From positions 62,203 to 126,202 of the forward strand of contig VZTG01009361.1 in NCBI GenBank assembly GCA_013397845.1: DNA of 64,000 nucleotides, read 5' to 3'. This DNA comes from Melanocharis versteri (lineage: Eukaryota > Chordata > Aves > Passeriformes > Melanocharitidae). The position numbers and the translations under genes are program-made. Shown here piece after piece: positions 49,515-62,281 of the stretch. Each line of letters starts with the position of its first letter. Positions within the stretch are counted from its first letter, which is position 1. The notes beneath the pieces were generated by a model. It made no database searches. It saw only the letters and a list, made by a program, of their open reading frames with translations, and had not been told where the DNA came from.

Positions 49515-51271
49515 GAAAATAATCCAGACTGCTTTTTCCTGATCATTTGAGTGCAAAGCCAAGTTAACACTAGGAAGTAAATAAATTCAGACAAGGCTAG
49601 AGAAAACTTGGGGACATCTCTGTAATTCTGTTTTTGAAAGCTGTTAAGTATCTGGGGCATGCTGAAAGGAGATGGGGAGAGCTCCAGAGCCTCTTTGCTC
49701 CCAATCCTTCCGTCCATGTATGAGCCAGGAGGACCCGTGCAGCCTTCTGCTGCAGCTCCCCACACAGGGGCTTTATGTAGGATGGACTTCCCAGGTGCAA
49801 AAACACCCTTCTTAAAATCTCACCCAACAGGAGAAGGAGGAGATGACATAAAGCCCAGTCACAGCCTAAGGTGATGGTCTTTCACCTGAGGCTGGCTGTG
49901 ATCCCCAGTAATCCTGGCTGCGACAGGCAGGGCAGCCCCTCATGGCTTTGGTCACCTCAAAGCCTGAAGACACACCAGCTGCACAGAAGAAGCACAAGAG
50001 ATTCCCACTTTTTCTACTGAAAAGAAGGATTCAGAGGCCTTTCGCAAAGATGGGATTGATTAACTCTTAGGCTTTCACTCCATCCTCTCCAGGAAATGGG
50101 GCTGTTCTTCTCTCTGTCGCCCTTTCCTGTTATTGCCCACAGACAAGGACCACCAAAAGTGCCTTGAGGTACCAGCCAGCATCTGTGCACACCCAAGGAT
50201 TTGCTTTTGGTAAGGTAATCAGCCTGATTTGTCTTTTGAATCCAATAAGACGTTGGATCAACGTGATTTCAATGTCACAAACTTTTTAAGGCTTCCTCAA
50301 CAACCTTTTCCTGGTGCTCAGGAAAACTGTCCCCTTCCTCAAGCGACACAGAACCATTTCAGTACTGTTAACCAGGAGACCAAGAAGTAGGTACAACCCC
50401 ACCCACTGCAACTCCATGTATTCCCCATAAATCCTATCTGAACTGGCAATGTTTTTTATCATTCCTACAAGGCTGGGGCAAGCCTCTGTCCATGTATTTC
50501 CACGCTTTTCCAGGCAAAAGGATTTGGCCAGCTGGACTCTCCATCCCAAACACATCCCGCCGGAAGGCCACGGGAATTGGAGAAACCCAGTGCAGCACAA
50601 AGTCAACTTGCAATGCTTAAAAAATGAGGGTTTTGGGAACTTTCTGAAAAACAAAGGGCCAAACTCAGAGCCCCCCTGTCCAAGGAGATCACGTCCCAGT
50701 ACAGCTTGTGCTCTGCTAGCAGAGAGGCACTGGGCTGGGAAAGGTCGGAGGAGAGGACTTGAGAAATGGGTCTGTCATGCCCCGTATCCCACAGTATTCT
50801 TTTTCTCGCAGGAGAGGTCCTGCCACCACTCAGGAAAACTCCCTCCTTCCCTAGAGGTGGTTGCCTTTGGGAGGTCAAACTCAGTGGCCTCTGGACATGG
50901 TATGAAAACACCTGCCTGTGCTGCCCTCCTTCCATGATCCCAGCAAGCAGTGATGCCCTCCACCATCCCCATCAGGAGGTGGCAGTCACACCTCTTGACT
51001 CTAAGCCAACAGAGAAGACACTGGCTGCAGGATTCCTCCCAGGAGAGCTGGGGAGGTTGATACCTCTCCTGCTCTGATCATAAGCTGTTTGCAGGAAGGA
51101 CCTCACCACCTCCTGGAGGCTTTTACAGCACCCTGTGCAACCAAACCCTCCAGCAGATGTGGCTCTGACGTTGACTGCTGCCGTTGAAAACGTGCCCGGT
51201 TTTTTTAATGGCATCTAATTCGCTCTTCACGCCTATCTTATGCAACAAATGAAGCATGCATCCATGGAAAA

Positions 51272-51415
51272 ATCATAGAATCCCGGATTTGGCTTGGAAG
51301 GGACCTGGAAGACCATACAGCTCCAGATGCAGGGACATCTTCCACTAGGCCAGGTTACTCAGAGCCTCATCCAACCTCTGGCCTTGAACACTTCCAAGGA
51401 TAAGGCATCCACAAA
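51272..51415 (-). mobile_element. CR1 LINE 3'-end fragment
   Basis: ATCATAGAATCCCGGATTTG, GCTTGGAAGGGACCTGGAAG and GGGACATCTTCCACTAGGCC mark a CR1 in minus orientation with a short internal deletion after CAGCTCCAGATGC. Confidence 0.9.
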
Positions 51416-54400
51416 AATGGAAAAAAAATGACTGGGGAACATAAAAACATAGCACATATGCAAGGAGAGATCTATGGGTCACTCCCCTGGGGTAGCTTCT
51501 CCCAAAGAGAGTGAACGGCGTGTGGCAGAGACCTCAGGGTAGGTGAGCTGTGCTCCTCCACAACACAGGGACAGCATTTCCCGAGGAAAGGTGACGGGAA
51601 GGAAGCAGGGACAGGCACTATTTATAGCAGGGCTGGACACCAGCGTTGCTCTGCATATGAAACAAAAGGTGCTTCACTAGCCCAAGACGTGTCCCCATGT
51701 GAATGCCACTGTCAGGGAGGCCAGAGAAGCCCACACACGCTCAGTGCCAAAAAATCAGTGTCATTTTTAAGACCAGCTGGAAAAAGAAAAAGGCAGATTT
51801 CTGGGTACCAATGTGCTGTATGAGCTTTTTTTGTAATAGCTGTGTTACATAAAGCTCCAACCAACCCAAAGATCACCTACAACCAGGCAAAGCCAGCTGG
51901 ACAGGTCAAACTGGGGGTCAACACCTCGACCCAAGCTACATGGCCATTTGTGAAGGTGACTCCTGTACCTGGCAGGAGGACGCCCACCATGGTCACTGGG
52001 GATTTGTCAGCCTTGGATGAGGTAAGTTCTGGGCAGCGAGAGCCCATGCACCACATACAGGCATTATTTGTGGGGCCCAGGGTGCTGCTTCAGGACCCAC
52101 CAGCTTCAGGAGAAGGGGAAAAGCTGCTCCATGAAAACCAGACCCAGGTGTGCCCAGGATTTTGGAGCCACACCTGCTTCTAACCAAATTAACAGGACAA
52201 CCTCTTCTTGCAAATCCACTGCATGTCAGCCCTACTCCCATCCTTGGCTGATACCAATACCCTTCCAGGAAACCAGACCTTCTTCCCTCGGGTCCAGGCA
52301 CCCAGAGCTGCTTCCCAGCCCCTTCCCAACCCAGGCACCACCAAACGGCCCTGCTAGGCCTCCCCCAAGCCTCACTGCCTCTGATGCCCCACCCATACTC
52401 TCGCAATTTTGACCCTCTATGTATCCAGACAAGGTTTTAAACAAAAAGCCCATTACTCCTGACTGTTTTGCCTAACATAAAATCTCACCCTGAGGAATTT
52501 TTATATCACCTGTGCGGCTCCACCAGCTCCAGAATGGAGCTTTTCTGCCCCAGAATGATGCCTGAGACATTAAGATAATAGCACTGCAATAAAGTGTAAA
52601 CAGCTTTGTAGCCCGTGTTCTGATACAATCTGGGTTTTTTCCCTATTCCCTTTTTTTCTCCCCTATTCCTGCCCTTTTCTCCCCCTACTTCTGTCATGCT
52701 TTCCACATAAAATAAACATTCTGAGAGCTAACTCACTTCTGGAAATCAATTTTAAGGAGCAAGTGCTCTCTTGAAGGAACTCAAGTGACATTAAAACGAC
52801 TAAACCTGCCCTCCTAGTCCCAAAAGCACCACAGAGACAAGGGGACCCTGAAAACCCCCAGCATCAAAACAAGTGGCATGGGGAGAGAGAGGCTGCTGAG
52901 GTTTCAAGCTGAAGGAAAAGGATGGGAACCATCCCTTTTTCTTTTAAATAATTACTTAAAAAACTGCTTTTTCACTCCATCTCCCTCTACTCGGGCTTCT
53001 TAGCTTTTTGAAATCAAAATAAATGTGGTTTTCTGGCTAAGCTTCGACAGCACTGTGGAGGGCTTGGGCAGAAGTGCATACCCTCTGCTCTTTCAATTTT
53101 ATTTCATTAGTGACTGCTTAGGGCTGAAATGACCCCTCGTCTCTGCTGGAATGATGCTGGATCAATTGGATTTTTAGGCTTTTTTCTCTTCTCTTGGGAC
53201 ATTACCCCAGTGCTACTTGGTCGGGGCTGTATCTCACCCTGTGATCTTCCAACCCCAGCCCAAGGCAGTTTCTTTTGATATCTCTCCTTGCCATCTGTGC
53301 AGGAGGCAGGGATGCCCTGGAGGGCTGAATGCTTCTGTCTGCTGATGGCTTATCTGAAGGGGCCAGAAAGAAAAAAGAAACAGAAATGCACATCTGGCAG
53401 TGCGTTCCCTCCCATCCTTCCAACTGGCAGGTTTTTTTGGATGAGAGGGAAGAACCAACTCACAGCTCCATGGTTCATCACAGCCCTGGGCATGAGGCTT
53501 CAGGCAGAAGACCCCTTGGCCCTGAAGTTCTCTCCCAGAGGATCAAGCACTCTTTGTATGGCAGAGGAAGACCAGAGATGGGAGCAGAACTCTCTAAACT
53601 CCACTGTGGTTCCTCAGAGGAGCCCAGCCCAGAGCTCCAGTTAAGCCCACCCAGCTCAGTCTTGCAACACAGCAGACTTCAGCTTGGTTTTAACCACGTT
53701 TTGGTGATCACAGGGCTGCAACCCAGCTGAAATAAGACCTTTTCCCCTTGCCCCAAATCACAAGACTAGACCGGCTTTTGAACTGTGTACCTCTAAAAAG
53801 GAGAGGAAATGCAGTTTGCTGCTGACAAACCATCCTGCCCACAGAAGAATGTTTCCAGCTTGCCAGAGAAAACTCTTTTTAGCTGGTTTTTGGTCCCTCT
53901 GTGAAGTTTAGGAAAATCAAACCACGCAGAGTTAACTACATCAAAGCTGTTCATGAGACAAGAAGTGTCGGCGAGATTTGAGGACACACTCCAAGAGCGT
54001 CTGCAGGACCTCACCAAAAATGCCCCCAGTGACAGCTGAGGCACACACCTCAGTTCACTCCAGGAGAAAGCACAGGCCGCTTTTTCTCCTGCTCAACCAT
54101 CTTTCAAAGTTGTGGTTTTAGAACTGCTTTATCACCCTGGGTGTGTTGTCTCAGCTGGAGCAGAACAAGTCAGCAGAAATAAAGCTGCATGTACAACTAA
54201 CTCCCTTATTCCTCGCTTCTTTTCACATTTAACCACAGTCACGATTCCCATCAAGGACTTTAGATGCCCTCATATAATTGAATATGCATTTTACACAATT
54301 AAATATCTAATCAACCCGATTAAATTAACTCAATGGATTGAAAGCACCAATGGCACAGGAATTCAGCTGCCTGTACAGCACATCCCCTCCTTCCTGCAGA

Positions 54401-54805
54401 CACCCGAGGCTGGCTATGACCTCCTCTTAACCAAACCATACCCACTTTCCAGTCAACCCTGAAACTCAGCAAATTTTGATTTTCAATAGAAAAAGAGGAA
54501 GCAAATCCCAAGGACTCGAGCTTTTACAGACAATAGCTTGCCAGCTGTCTCTCTGAGTACAAGTTGGGGGGATCTGCTTATGCAGGAATAAGCACAAGGG
54601 GAAGAGAAGGTCCTTAAGGTACTTCTGGAGCAACGCAGGACATATCCGAAAATATTTTCAGGATGTTAGTGCTCAAATAAGAGTTTAAGCATCACCACTG
54701 CTGAACAGCAGCACTGTTCAAAGACTCACCATGAGGCAGCTGAGGAAGATGTGCAACGAAGAAAAGATTAAAAAAAACCCCAAACACCAAAGAGGTTTCA
54801 CCTAC

Positions 54806-54882
54806 CTCCGGTCGTTTCTCCTCCTTCTGAACAGCTTTTTGGTGTGTGCGATTTCAGCTTCATGAGGCAACGGATGGTAACC
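54806..54882 (-). CDS. CTIF: CTIF, first exon in window: conserved basic segment
   Basis: This 77-nt exon enters in phase 0 and leaves after two bases of a codon. The acceptor is CTGTTTTACAG|GGTTAC and the donor CGGAG|gtaggt. The protein is GYHPLPHEAEIAHTKKLF followed by a basic RRRRNDR; the split codon AG|G supplies the next Arg. I recognise it as the part of CTIF just upstream of the RRQQR region, near the end of the N-terminal part known to bind CBP80. The exon is too short for an ORF search to show, and is identified by translating the interval between canonical splice sites and by phase agreement with the exon at 30280-30721. The cluster of arginines and lysines could be a nucleic-acid or nuclear-targeting surface; that is inference. 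Confidence 0.94.
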
Positions 54883-55541
54883 CTGTAAAACAGAGGGAAA
54901 AGCAGCCATCAGCTCCAGGAGGCATCGACATAGAAGGGGTCAGAGTGAGACAGAGCTGCACACCCCGCACGTGAGCGTGGTAAAAGAAACAGCTCCCACC
55001 CAAACATCCTTACAACATCCCGGACCCTACAAAAGCAGGTCTGAAAATCCGCAGACGTGCTGTAGCCTCTCAGGGCCGTCGCAAGGAGCAGGGAGTGAAG
55101 TTAGCTGCAATTTTTGTAGGGATGGAACTACACAGGGCAAATAACTGGATCACGAAGGTATAAATCCCATACACATCACAGACAAGGAATTCACTCACTT
55201 CACACACGGCACTGGTGCACCTAACCTATCCGATTTCCCTGGGCTGCTTCCTTTGTATATTTATCCAAAACCCAGCTGAAAAAATGTCTGTAAAGGTGGA
55301 TGCTCAGCATCATTTTGAGGATACTGGAGGAAGCCAACAGGAGCCACAGCTGGCAGGTCTGTTGGGGCTGTGCCTTCACACCAGGAGGGAGGGAACAACC
55401 ACATCAGGAGCACCCCACTGAGCCTGCCCACCACAAACGAGTCAGCTCATGCCACCCCTGCAGCAAGGACAGGTGGGATCCACCTTACGGGAAACAACCG
55501 AGGTGACAAGGATGGCAAATCATGTGCCCAAGCCCAAGATG

Positions 55542-55812
55542 AAAGAGGGCAGATTTAGATGAGATACTAGGAAGAATTTTTTTTACTAGTAATTAGAAAG
55601 AAAGTCTTTACTGCGAGGGTGGGGAGGCCCTGGCACAGTTTTCCCAGAGCAGCTGTGGCTGCCCCTGGATCCCTGGCAGTGTCCAAGGCCAGGCTGGACG
55701 GGGCTTGGAGCAGCCTGGGACAGTGGAAGGTGTCCCTGCCCATGGCAGTGGGGTATGAGATGACCTTAAAGTCCGTTCCAACCCCAAGCAATCTAGGATT
55801 CTATGATTCCAA
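55542..55812 (+). mobile_element. CR1 LINE 3'-end fragment
   Basis: GGGCAGATTTAGATGAGATA, GAGGCCCTGGCACAGTTTTC, GTGTCCAAGGCCAGGCTGGA and the 3' end AGGATTCTATGATTCC mark a CR1 in plus orientation. Confidence 0.93.
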
Positions 55813-56639
55813 GACAAGGCAGTGGAAGAACTGTGTGTAACTTCAGCTGCTGCCTTTCCAGAGCCCTCTTTCCACTGAAGGTGCCGACTCTGACGTGGTC
55901 TGTTCATCTGATAAGGGGGCTGCTGTATTTACCATCCTACTATGGGCATGATGAGGCTTTGTTAATGCTCACACGGAGCTCTGAGGTTCCTGGATGAAAG
56001 GCCCTACGTAAGTGCAAAGTACTATTTATTTTCCAGGGACTACAGAGCTGTCATAACCATAATGAATTTTATTTATGCAGTATTGTCCTTCCCCAGCTAG
56101 CAATAAAAGCCCTGTAAAAGTTGCTCCTTTTATTTCCATCACGATCTATCTCAGCCTGGAGCTCCAGCCACTGCTGGGAATCACCATGTGCGAGGGGCCA
56201 TGAGGGAGCAGCCTGGGCAAGGGCAAGGGCTGGGTGGGGATGTGCCTCATCCAGCAGCAGCTTTGTGACACTGGCATGACAACGTAACACACTGACTTCA
56301 GAAAAATGTCCCTCTCTCTTTGTGTGAAGAGCCTTTGGAAATGACAGTTGATTTTAGTAGCAATTACGGAGACAATAGTATTTTGAGTTCCTCCGGTGGA
56401 AGATGTAATGGAGAAGAAAAGTTGCAGGGGATGATGACGAATTTAGGCCAGAGAAGGCACCACCAAGTCGAGGACAGACAGGGTTTATTGCGACCATCCA
56501 TCCTGACCATTGCAGAAAGCCTGGAGAAACTGCTGCGGCAGCAACCCTACAGCTCCCATGGCAGCTGGAGCCTTCCCATTTCGACAGCTTCGCTCCTCCA
56601 GACCTCAAGCCATAAGGAACTCACCAAGCCAAAATATAA

Positions 56640-57093
56640 AGCTATTAGAAAAGGTCCGAAGGAGAGCTGTGATGATGGTGAAGGGTCTGGAAGGGCCAGA
56701 TGAGAAAGAGCCTAAGGTAACTGAGCCTGTTCAGCCTTGAGAAGAGGAGACTGAGGTCTGACCTCACTGGGGTCTGCAGCTTCTCCCCAAGGACAGCTCC
56801 AATCTCTGCTCCCAGTGACAGGGGCAAGATCCAGGGAACGGCTGGAGCTGTGCCAGGGAGGGTTAGGTTGGAGATCAGGGAAAGGTTCTTTTCCCAGAGG
56901 GTGCTGGGCACTGCCCAGGCTCCCCAGGGAATGGTCCCGGCCCCGAGGCTGCCAGAGCTCCAGGAGAGTTTGGGCAATGCCCTCAGGGAGAGGGTGGGAT
57001 TGTTGGGGTGTCTGTGCAGGGCCAGGAGTTGGACTGGACGGTCCTTGTGGGTGGCTTCCAACTCAGAATATTCTAGAATTCCATGGTTCTATA
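56640..57093 (+). mobile_element. CR1 LINE fragment, GGTTAGGTTGGAGATCAGG subtype
   Basis: CTGTTCAGCCTTGAGAAGAG, GGGAGGGTTAGGTTGGAGAT, TGCTGGGCACTGCCCAGGCT and the 3' end TATTCTAGAATTCCATGGTT mark the same subtype as 22640-23066, about 450 bp. Confidence 0.9.
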
Positions 57094-57099
57094 ATAGCT

Positions 57100-57195
57100 T
57101 AGAATCCCAGAACGGTTTGGGTTGGAAGGAACCTTAAGGATCACCCAGTTCCAACCCACTTGCCACGGGCAGGGCCTCCTTCCACCAGACCAGGG
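57100..57195 (-). mobile_element. CR1 LINE 3'-end fragment, tail to tail with the previous copy
   Basis: TTAGAATCCCAGAACGGTTT, GGGTTGGAAGGAACCTTAAG and GGCCTCCTTCCACCAGACCA mark a CR1 in minus orientation starting within 10 bp of the 3' end of the plus-oriented copy. Confidence 0.9.
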
Positions 57196-59467
57196 TACTC
57201 ATACTGAAACTTCTTCACTACTGAGGGCTGTGGTTTGAGTGTTCCTCATCACTCACTTTCCCAATCATTAATTTTCACTGAATGCATAGGAGGAGCTCGG
57301 TATCTCTGAGACCTCTGTTCCTCTGAAAAATTACTTGAAATTGGCCAACAGATACCAAACTGAATGAGAAAAGGAGGGGAAGGAAAAGATACACACAGCC
57401 CAATCCCATCAGCAGAGCTAGCTTAGGAAATGAAGCTAAAAATAGCACAATAATTAGTGAGGCTGATTCTAAATGCTGTACTACCACAGCAGGCTAATGC
57501 TTGGGGTGTTTTTAAGAATTTAAGCTGCATTGCAGACACATGTGCAAATACAATTACTGTGGAAAAATGAAACTATCTCCACTCCACACAAGGACCAATT
57601 TCCTCTAGTGAAGCCCTCATTAAAGCCTCAGGAGCTGCCTTTCTGCTCTTTCCAACTAGAAACCATATGTACAGTGGTGCATTCCTGCATGTCCTCCTTG
57701 CAGAGAATCCCTGCGCTTCCTCAGACCTGTACCCACCAGCAGCTGACGTCGACGGGACGAGAGATGAGTTAATTACATGGGAATAAGTTCCTAACCCAAG
57801 GAGCACTCCTGGACACTGCCTGTGCTTGAAAAGAGGAGAACTTTGTGTCCCCATTTACGAAAATCAAACATCTCCTTTCTCCAGCCGAGCAGTTCCCTTC
57901 CTCAGTCCCCGTCATGAGACAATGTTTTGGAAAAAAACAGTCACCGATCCCCACTCTTGTCTATTTTGGTGCCTAAACAAAGCTAAATTTGGAAGGGAGA
58001 AAAGTTGACTTTTTTTTTTTTTTTGTGCAGTGAGCTGATGTAAAAGGAAATATCAGCAACTTGCAAGTAGGGCGGAGCGGCTGGAGAAGACCAAAGGTGA
58101 TGGGTGGGTGGGGACAGAATCCCAAGGGCATGGTGAGAGCTTTGATAACACAGCTCTTGTCCCAAGGCTGCTGGCCACCATGGGTCATGCAGGACAGCCC
58201 TGGAAGTGCCTTCAGCAGAGCCAGCTCACTGAGGACAACGTGGATCTGAAATTCAACTCCTCCATCTTCCAGCAGACATGCTCCTTGTGAAGACCAAATC
58301 CCTGAACAGAGCCAAAGGGAAATGTCTCTCGAGGCAGAAGACCATCCTCTGCTCTGCAGTGGGTCTACAAGAGAGATGGGTTTTTCTCCTGCTTTGGCCA
58401 GAAACACCATCAAACTCAGGTGCTCATGTTTTTCATAGGCAGGTTTGCAACTCCTCAGTGGGCAGCAAAACCACATTTGGTCTCTCTCCCACACAGGTTT
58501 TGTTTTGGTATTTATTCACAGGTGGCTGGAGAAGGTAACAAACCAGTGTTTCAGTGCTGCTGGTTCTGAAACCGAGGGGTGTGGGAAAAGCAAAGCACAA
58601 GGAGCCCATGGTCACAGGAAGGATTGCTAATAGGGCTAATTTTCAGTTTTGGAGCTAAACACTCTGTGGTTTGCATGGTGGGAAGCTCGGAGCAGAACCT
58701 GAGACGCCCATGGGACTTCTAATGCACATATGTTCCAATTTAAATCATAAACATACATGCTCTAACAAGAAGGGCCAAAAGCTCTGGAAAAGAAGGGCTG
58801 TTCAGGAATGGTCTGCCCTCTGGGCCAGTCCCCAGGAGATCAGCTGTGTTGTGACCTGCATACACACTTTCAGATTTTTTGGGGAAAACAACTCTTGGAG
58901 AAAGTGATGCCTGGCAAGCTCAGGTGACTGTCATATGGCCAGCTAGGGAAATCTGTCATCTACTGGAATTGCTGCAAACAGAGGTCGCGGGCAGCAGCTC
59001 TGAAGGCCACGTACTCTCTTTTTGTGCTTTACCTTCCTAATGAAGGTGTCTGCCCAACCTTCATCCCTGTCCACCTGCCTGTGGGAATCCAAAAAGCTGC
59101 CCCCCAGACACATTTACATCAAAGCTTAATGGAAGAACAAATAAAAAGCTTTCAAGATCTCACTGGCATTCTGCAGCAACCCAAGAGCCTCCAACCTCTT
59201 TCCCCGCTGATACCTGCCCCTCCCCAGCAACATCCCTCTGCTGATCCCACCTCACACTCCAGCACAGTACCCTGTGGGATACTGGCTTGGGAGGCACATG
59301 AGGAAGAGGGGCAGGAATAGAGGAGGGAAATAGTTGGGTTTAGGGCAACCCTCCTACAAAAAAAGACTTCGCTATGATTTTTCTCATGCCTCCCTTGCAG
59401 CAGGATCATCTGAAGAAGTTGGAGGAGGGCACCAGCTTTGCCTGTTTTACTGGGGATGCTAAACTGG

Positions 59468-59628
59468 TAGAATCTTAGAATGATTTGGGTTGGAAGGGAC
59501 CTTAAAGACCATCTAGTTCCACCCCTCTGCCAGGGATGGGGCAGTCACAGCTGCTCTGGGCACCCTGTGCCAGGGCCTCCCCACCCTCACAGCCAGCAAT
59601 TCCTCCCCAATATCCCANTCTCTTCCAT
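59468..59628 (-). mobile_element. CR1 LINE fragment with internal deletion and an N
   Basis: AGAATCTTAGAATGATTTGG and GGTTGGAAGGGACCTTAAAG are followed by TCTGCCAGGGATGGGGCAGT, so the GGACACCTTCCACTA part found in most copies is missing. An N at 59618 lies at the point where CR1 similarity stops. Confidence 0.9.
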
Positions 59629-60805
59629 GAACACTCCCAAGCCACAATTTGATAAGCAGGAATGAGGCAGAGCTTTTTGCTGCCACTGGTTCTTCTGTGA
59701 CCGCCCTGAGGCAGCAAATCACAGCAACTCCTTTGGCATCTGAAAACAACAGCCTTACAAAAGAGATAGACCTATCTGGGACCAGCCTGCACCCTCCCTC
59801 CTCCTCCTGCTCCTCCACTGCTGCATTCCCAAGTGCAGGTGCTGCCTGAGGTGGCTGAATTCATGCGTGTTTCACAAAGATTCGAGGGGCTTCTAGGGGT
59901 TTGGGTTCATTGCTTCATCTGTGTGGTTTTACAGCCTGACTTTCAGATGCGAAACCTCAGCCCACAGAGCAACTGCCTTCACTCGTAACAACTTATTCAG
60001 CCCCTTTCACAGACATTCCCCACGGAGCAGAAAAACCCCCAGCCTGTGATCATCAAGCAGGTGAAGACACCTGAATAGGAAACAGCAACACTGAAACCCT
60101 GAGTGCGAACAGAAGGCTGAGAGAAGCCCTGGACTGATGGAAAAAAACAACGCTCAGGTGATGAGAGAAGGAAATGATCCAGCCACAGCGCGGGATCAGT
60201 CCCGCCGGAGCTTTATCTCGGGAGCCTTTTGTGCCCTCAAGAAACATCCGCCCTTGCTTATCTTAAACAAACGGTTGCAGAAGGCCTGAACTGAACAAAC
60301 AGGTTGTTAGGCCTGAGGTAGGAGCTGGGAGTTTCGCTCGGTTTTATTGCACACAAAGTTCAGGGTGGGATTTATTTTCTGGGGGAGTGGGAAGGGTGAG
60401 GTGGGGCTGGAGTCACCGAGGACGCCCCATCTGCCCGTGCAAAGGGAAACAACAGAAATACCGAGGCTGGAGGGAGCGTGAAAAGATAAATACGTAGTGG
60501 TTCCAGAAATGATCAGCAGAAACCCACCCAGTGAACTGCAACACCCCGCAACAAGGCTTTTATCTGCCTATAGGATGGACTGTCTGAGGCAGGGAAGTCA
60601 GGACAGCAGAGAGCTGCAGATATATTTAACTTCTATTGTGCCAGTCCCATAACCATGGTGCCTATGGGGTTGAATGTGCCAATATATTCAGTACAACCAT
60701 CCCAGCCAGCCCCTTGCACATGAAAAATATGGCAAAAGTGCCACTGGCAGCATACCCATCCCCTCTATCCACCGAAGGCCAGCATTTCTGCTGGAGGTGA
60801 TTCTA

Positions 60806-60897
60806 ACAGAAGGTGTCCCAGCCCGTGGCAGGGGCTGGAATGAGATCAGCTTCATGGTCCCTTCCAACAGAAACCATTCTGTGATTCTGTGATTCAG
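60806..60897 (+). mobile_element. CR1 LINE 3' tip
   Basis: CAGAAGGTGTCCCAGCCCGT, GGTCCCTTCCAACAGAAACC and ATTCTGTGATTCTGTGATTC mark the last 90 bp of a CR1 in plus orientation with a well-kept 3' microsatellite tail. Confidence 0.9.
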
Positions 60898-61599
60898 CGA
60901 CACATGAACACCTGTAGGTCCTGTGGGCATTTCCAGCAGAGCTCTCTCCTCAGAGGCCACTTGCCTCTTCCTCTTCCAGAAATTCCCACGGCTCTGGCCT
61001 GTCACCCACAAGGGGAATTTTTTACATCTTGGAAGGAGAGAGCTGAGGCACAAACCAAAGCCTTGACCTGGTCTGGAGGCCATGGAAGGACACCAAACAT
61101 TGTCAGGAAGCCACACAGAAATTATTTCCTCTCTGTTAAATGTAAGTGATAAATCTGTTCCTTTAAATTGCAAGCTATTCATATTTTCCTGTAAGGTGCT
61201 TACAATAAGAGCTGCTTCTGAATAAGCAAGCAGCTGGTGCTCAATATCTAAGAACAGAAAGAGCAACAGTTTTGCAAAATACTCCCCACACAAGATAAAA
61301 GGCAGGTAAACCCTTACAGTACTTGAAGGTTGTGGCTCTACCATCCTTTCTCACCCACAACACAGCACATGTGGGTCCTGGCAACCTCTGAGGACACCTT
61401 CTCCAACCTCAATCATTGGAGCCAGGGTTACATTAAACTACAGGACTTGCAAAAAATTAATTTCCAGCCATCCAGGAGCTGGAAAAGGAGCACAACTCTC
61501 TGAGTTCTGCCACCACTGATCTAACAAGTGCTGTTGTGGAGAAGAGATGTTCTGTGGGACCTTGACAGTAGGATGTGCTGGCCTGATGAATCATGGCGT

Positions 61600-61750
61600 A
61601 GTGCAACATGCCCCAGAGAGGAGCTCCAGGAGCATCTGGACAATGTTCTCAAGCACAGGGTGGGATTCTCAGACCTATCCTGTGCAGGGCCAGGAGTTGG
61701 ACTTGGATGATCCTTGTGGGTCCCCTGTGATTCTAAGTAATTCTGTGAGA
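61600..61750 (+). mobile_element. CR1 LINE 3'-end fragment
   Basis: GAGGAGCTCCAGGAGCATCT, TGTGCAGGGCCAGGAGTTGG, TTGGATGATCCTTGTGGGTC and GTGATTCTAAGTAATTCTGT mark a CR1 3' end of the same broad subtype as 56640-57093. Confidence 0.85.
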
Positions 61751-62014
61751 GACGTCCCAGCTTGGAGGATTCCCTGGTTAATTGCATCTTTGGGGAGTAC
61801 ACCATAAACCGCAGACTGCCAGCAAAGGCTGGACACGTAGCTGCAGCACACATGCCTAAGTGATGAGCACCTTGGAGACTTTAAATAAAAAAAAAAGGGT
61901 GGGATGGCTGTGATCAGGACTGCCACAGCTAAACATCACCATTTAGTTATCACTAAAAACACCTGCAGTATTCCCTGCAGCGGTCAGCCCTCCTGTTGGC
62001 CCCAAGGACAGAAC

Positions 62015-62281
62015 CTCCTGGATTCCCACTTGCTGAGTGTGAATAATCTTCTCACACAATAATGGCTGTTTTCATGAACCACAGACTCTACACACGCAGT
62101 CCTAAACCCAAGTAAGTATCATTCAGACCCAAGTAAGTATCATTCAGAAGGAATGGTAGCTCCTGGGTTCCCACTTGCTGAGTGTGAATAATCTGGTGTA
62201 CACTCCCCACAGAACGACGTGTGTTTTCATGAACCACAGGCTCCACACATGCAATCCCAGACCCAAAGAAGCACCATTCAG
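62015..62281. repeat. Direct duplication, about 145-bp period, with nested 21-bp tandem
   Basis: TTCCCACTTGCTGAGTGTGA, GTTTTCATGAACCACAG and CCCAAGTAAGTATCATTCAG text at 62015-62126 recurs at 62160-62281 with moderate divergence. Within the first copy a 21-bp unit ending GTATCATTCAG is repeated exactly at 62106-62126 and 62127-62147. Confidence 0.85.

Larger units (their letters stand above)
30722..54805 (-). other. CTIF intron, about 24.1 kb
   Basis: It lies between CGGAG|gtaggt (54805) and TTTCCAG (30722). The two flanking exons join in phase (2 + 1 nt of an Arg codon), so no exon need be missing between them. It holds the inverted repeat arms at 30744-30784 and 32377-32417, two T-rich/A-rich elements, many CR1 copies, a GC-box patch at 42050-42100 and a (CA)n run. 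The stretches 32620-34770, 35900-37370, 39240-41090, 42800-45190, 47860-51270 and 51420-54805 show only unique noncoding sequence to me; open frames there are short and unsupported. Confidence 0.85.

Noticed and set aside
53288..53730. Overlapping plus-strand frames of 118 and 133 codons
   Set aside because: Two different frames cover the same bases, with no domain and no splice-site support.
60688..61344. 218-codon minus-strand open frame
   Set aside because: It reads antisense through a CR1 tip (60806-60897) and unique intron, with no family resemblance.
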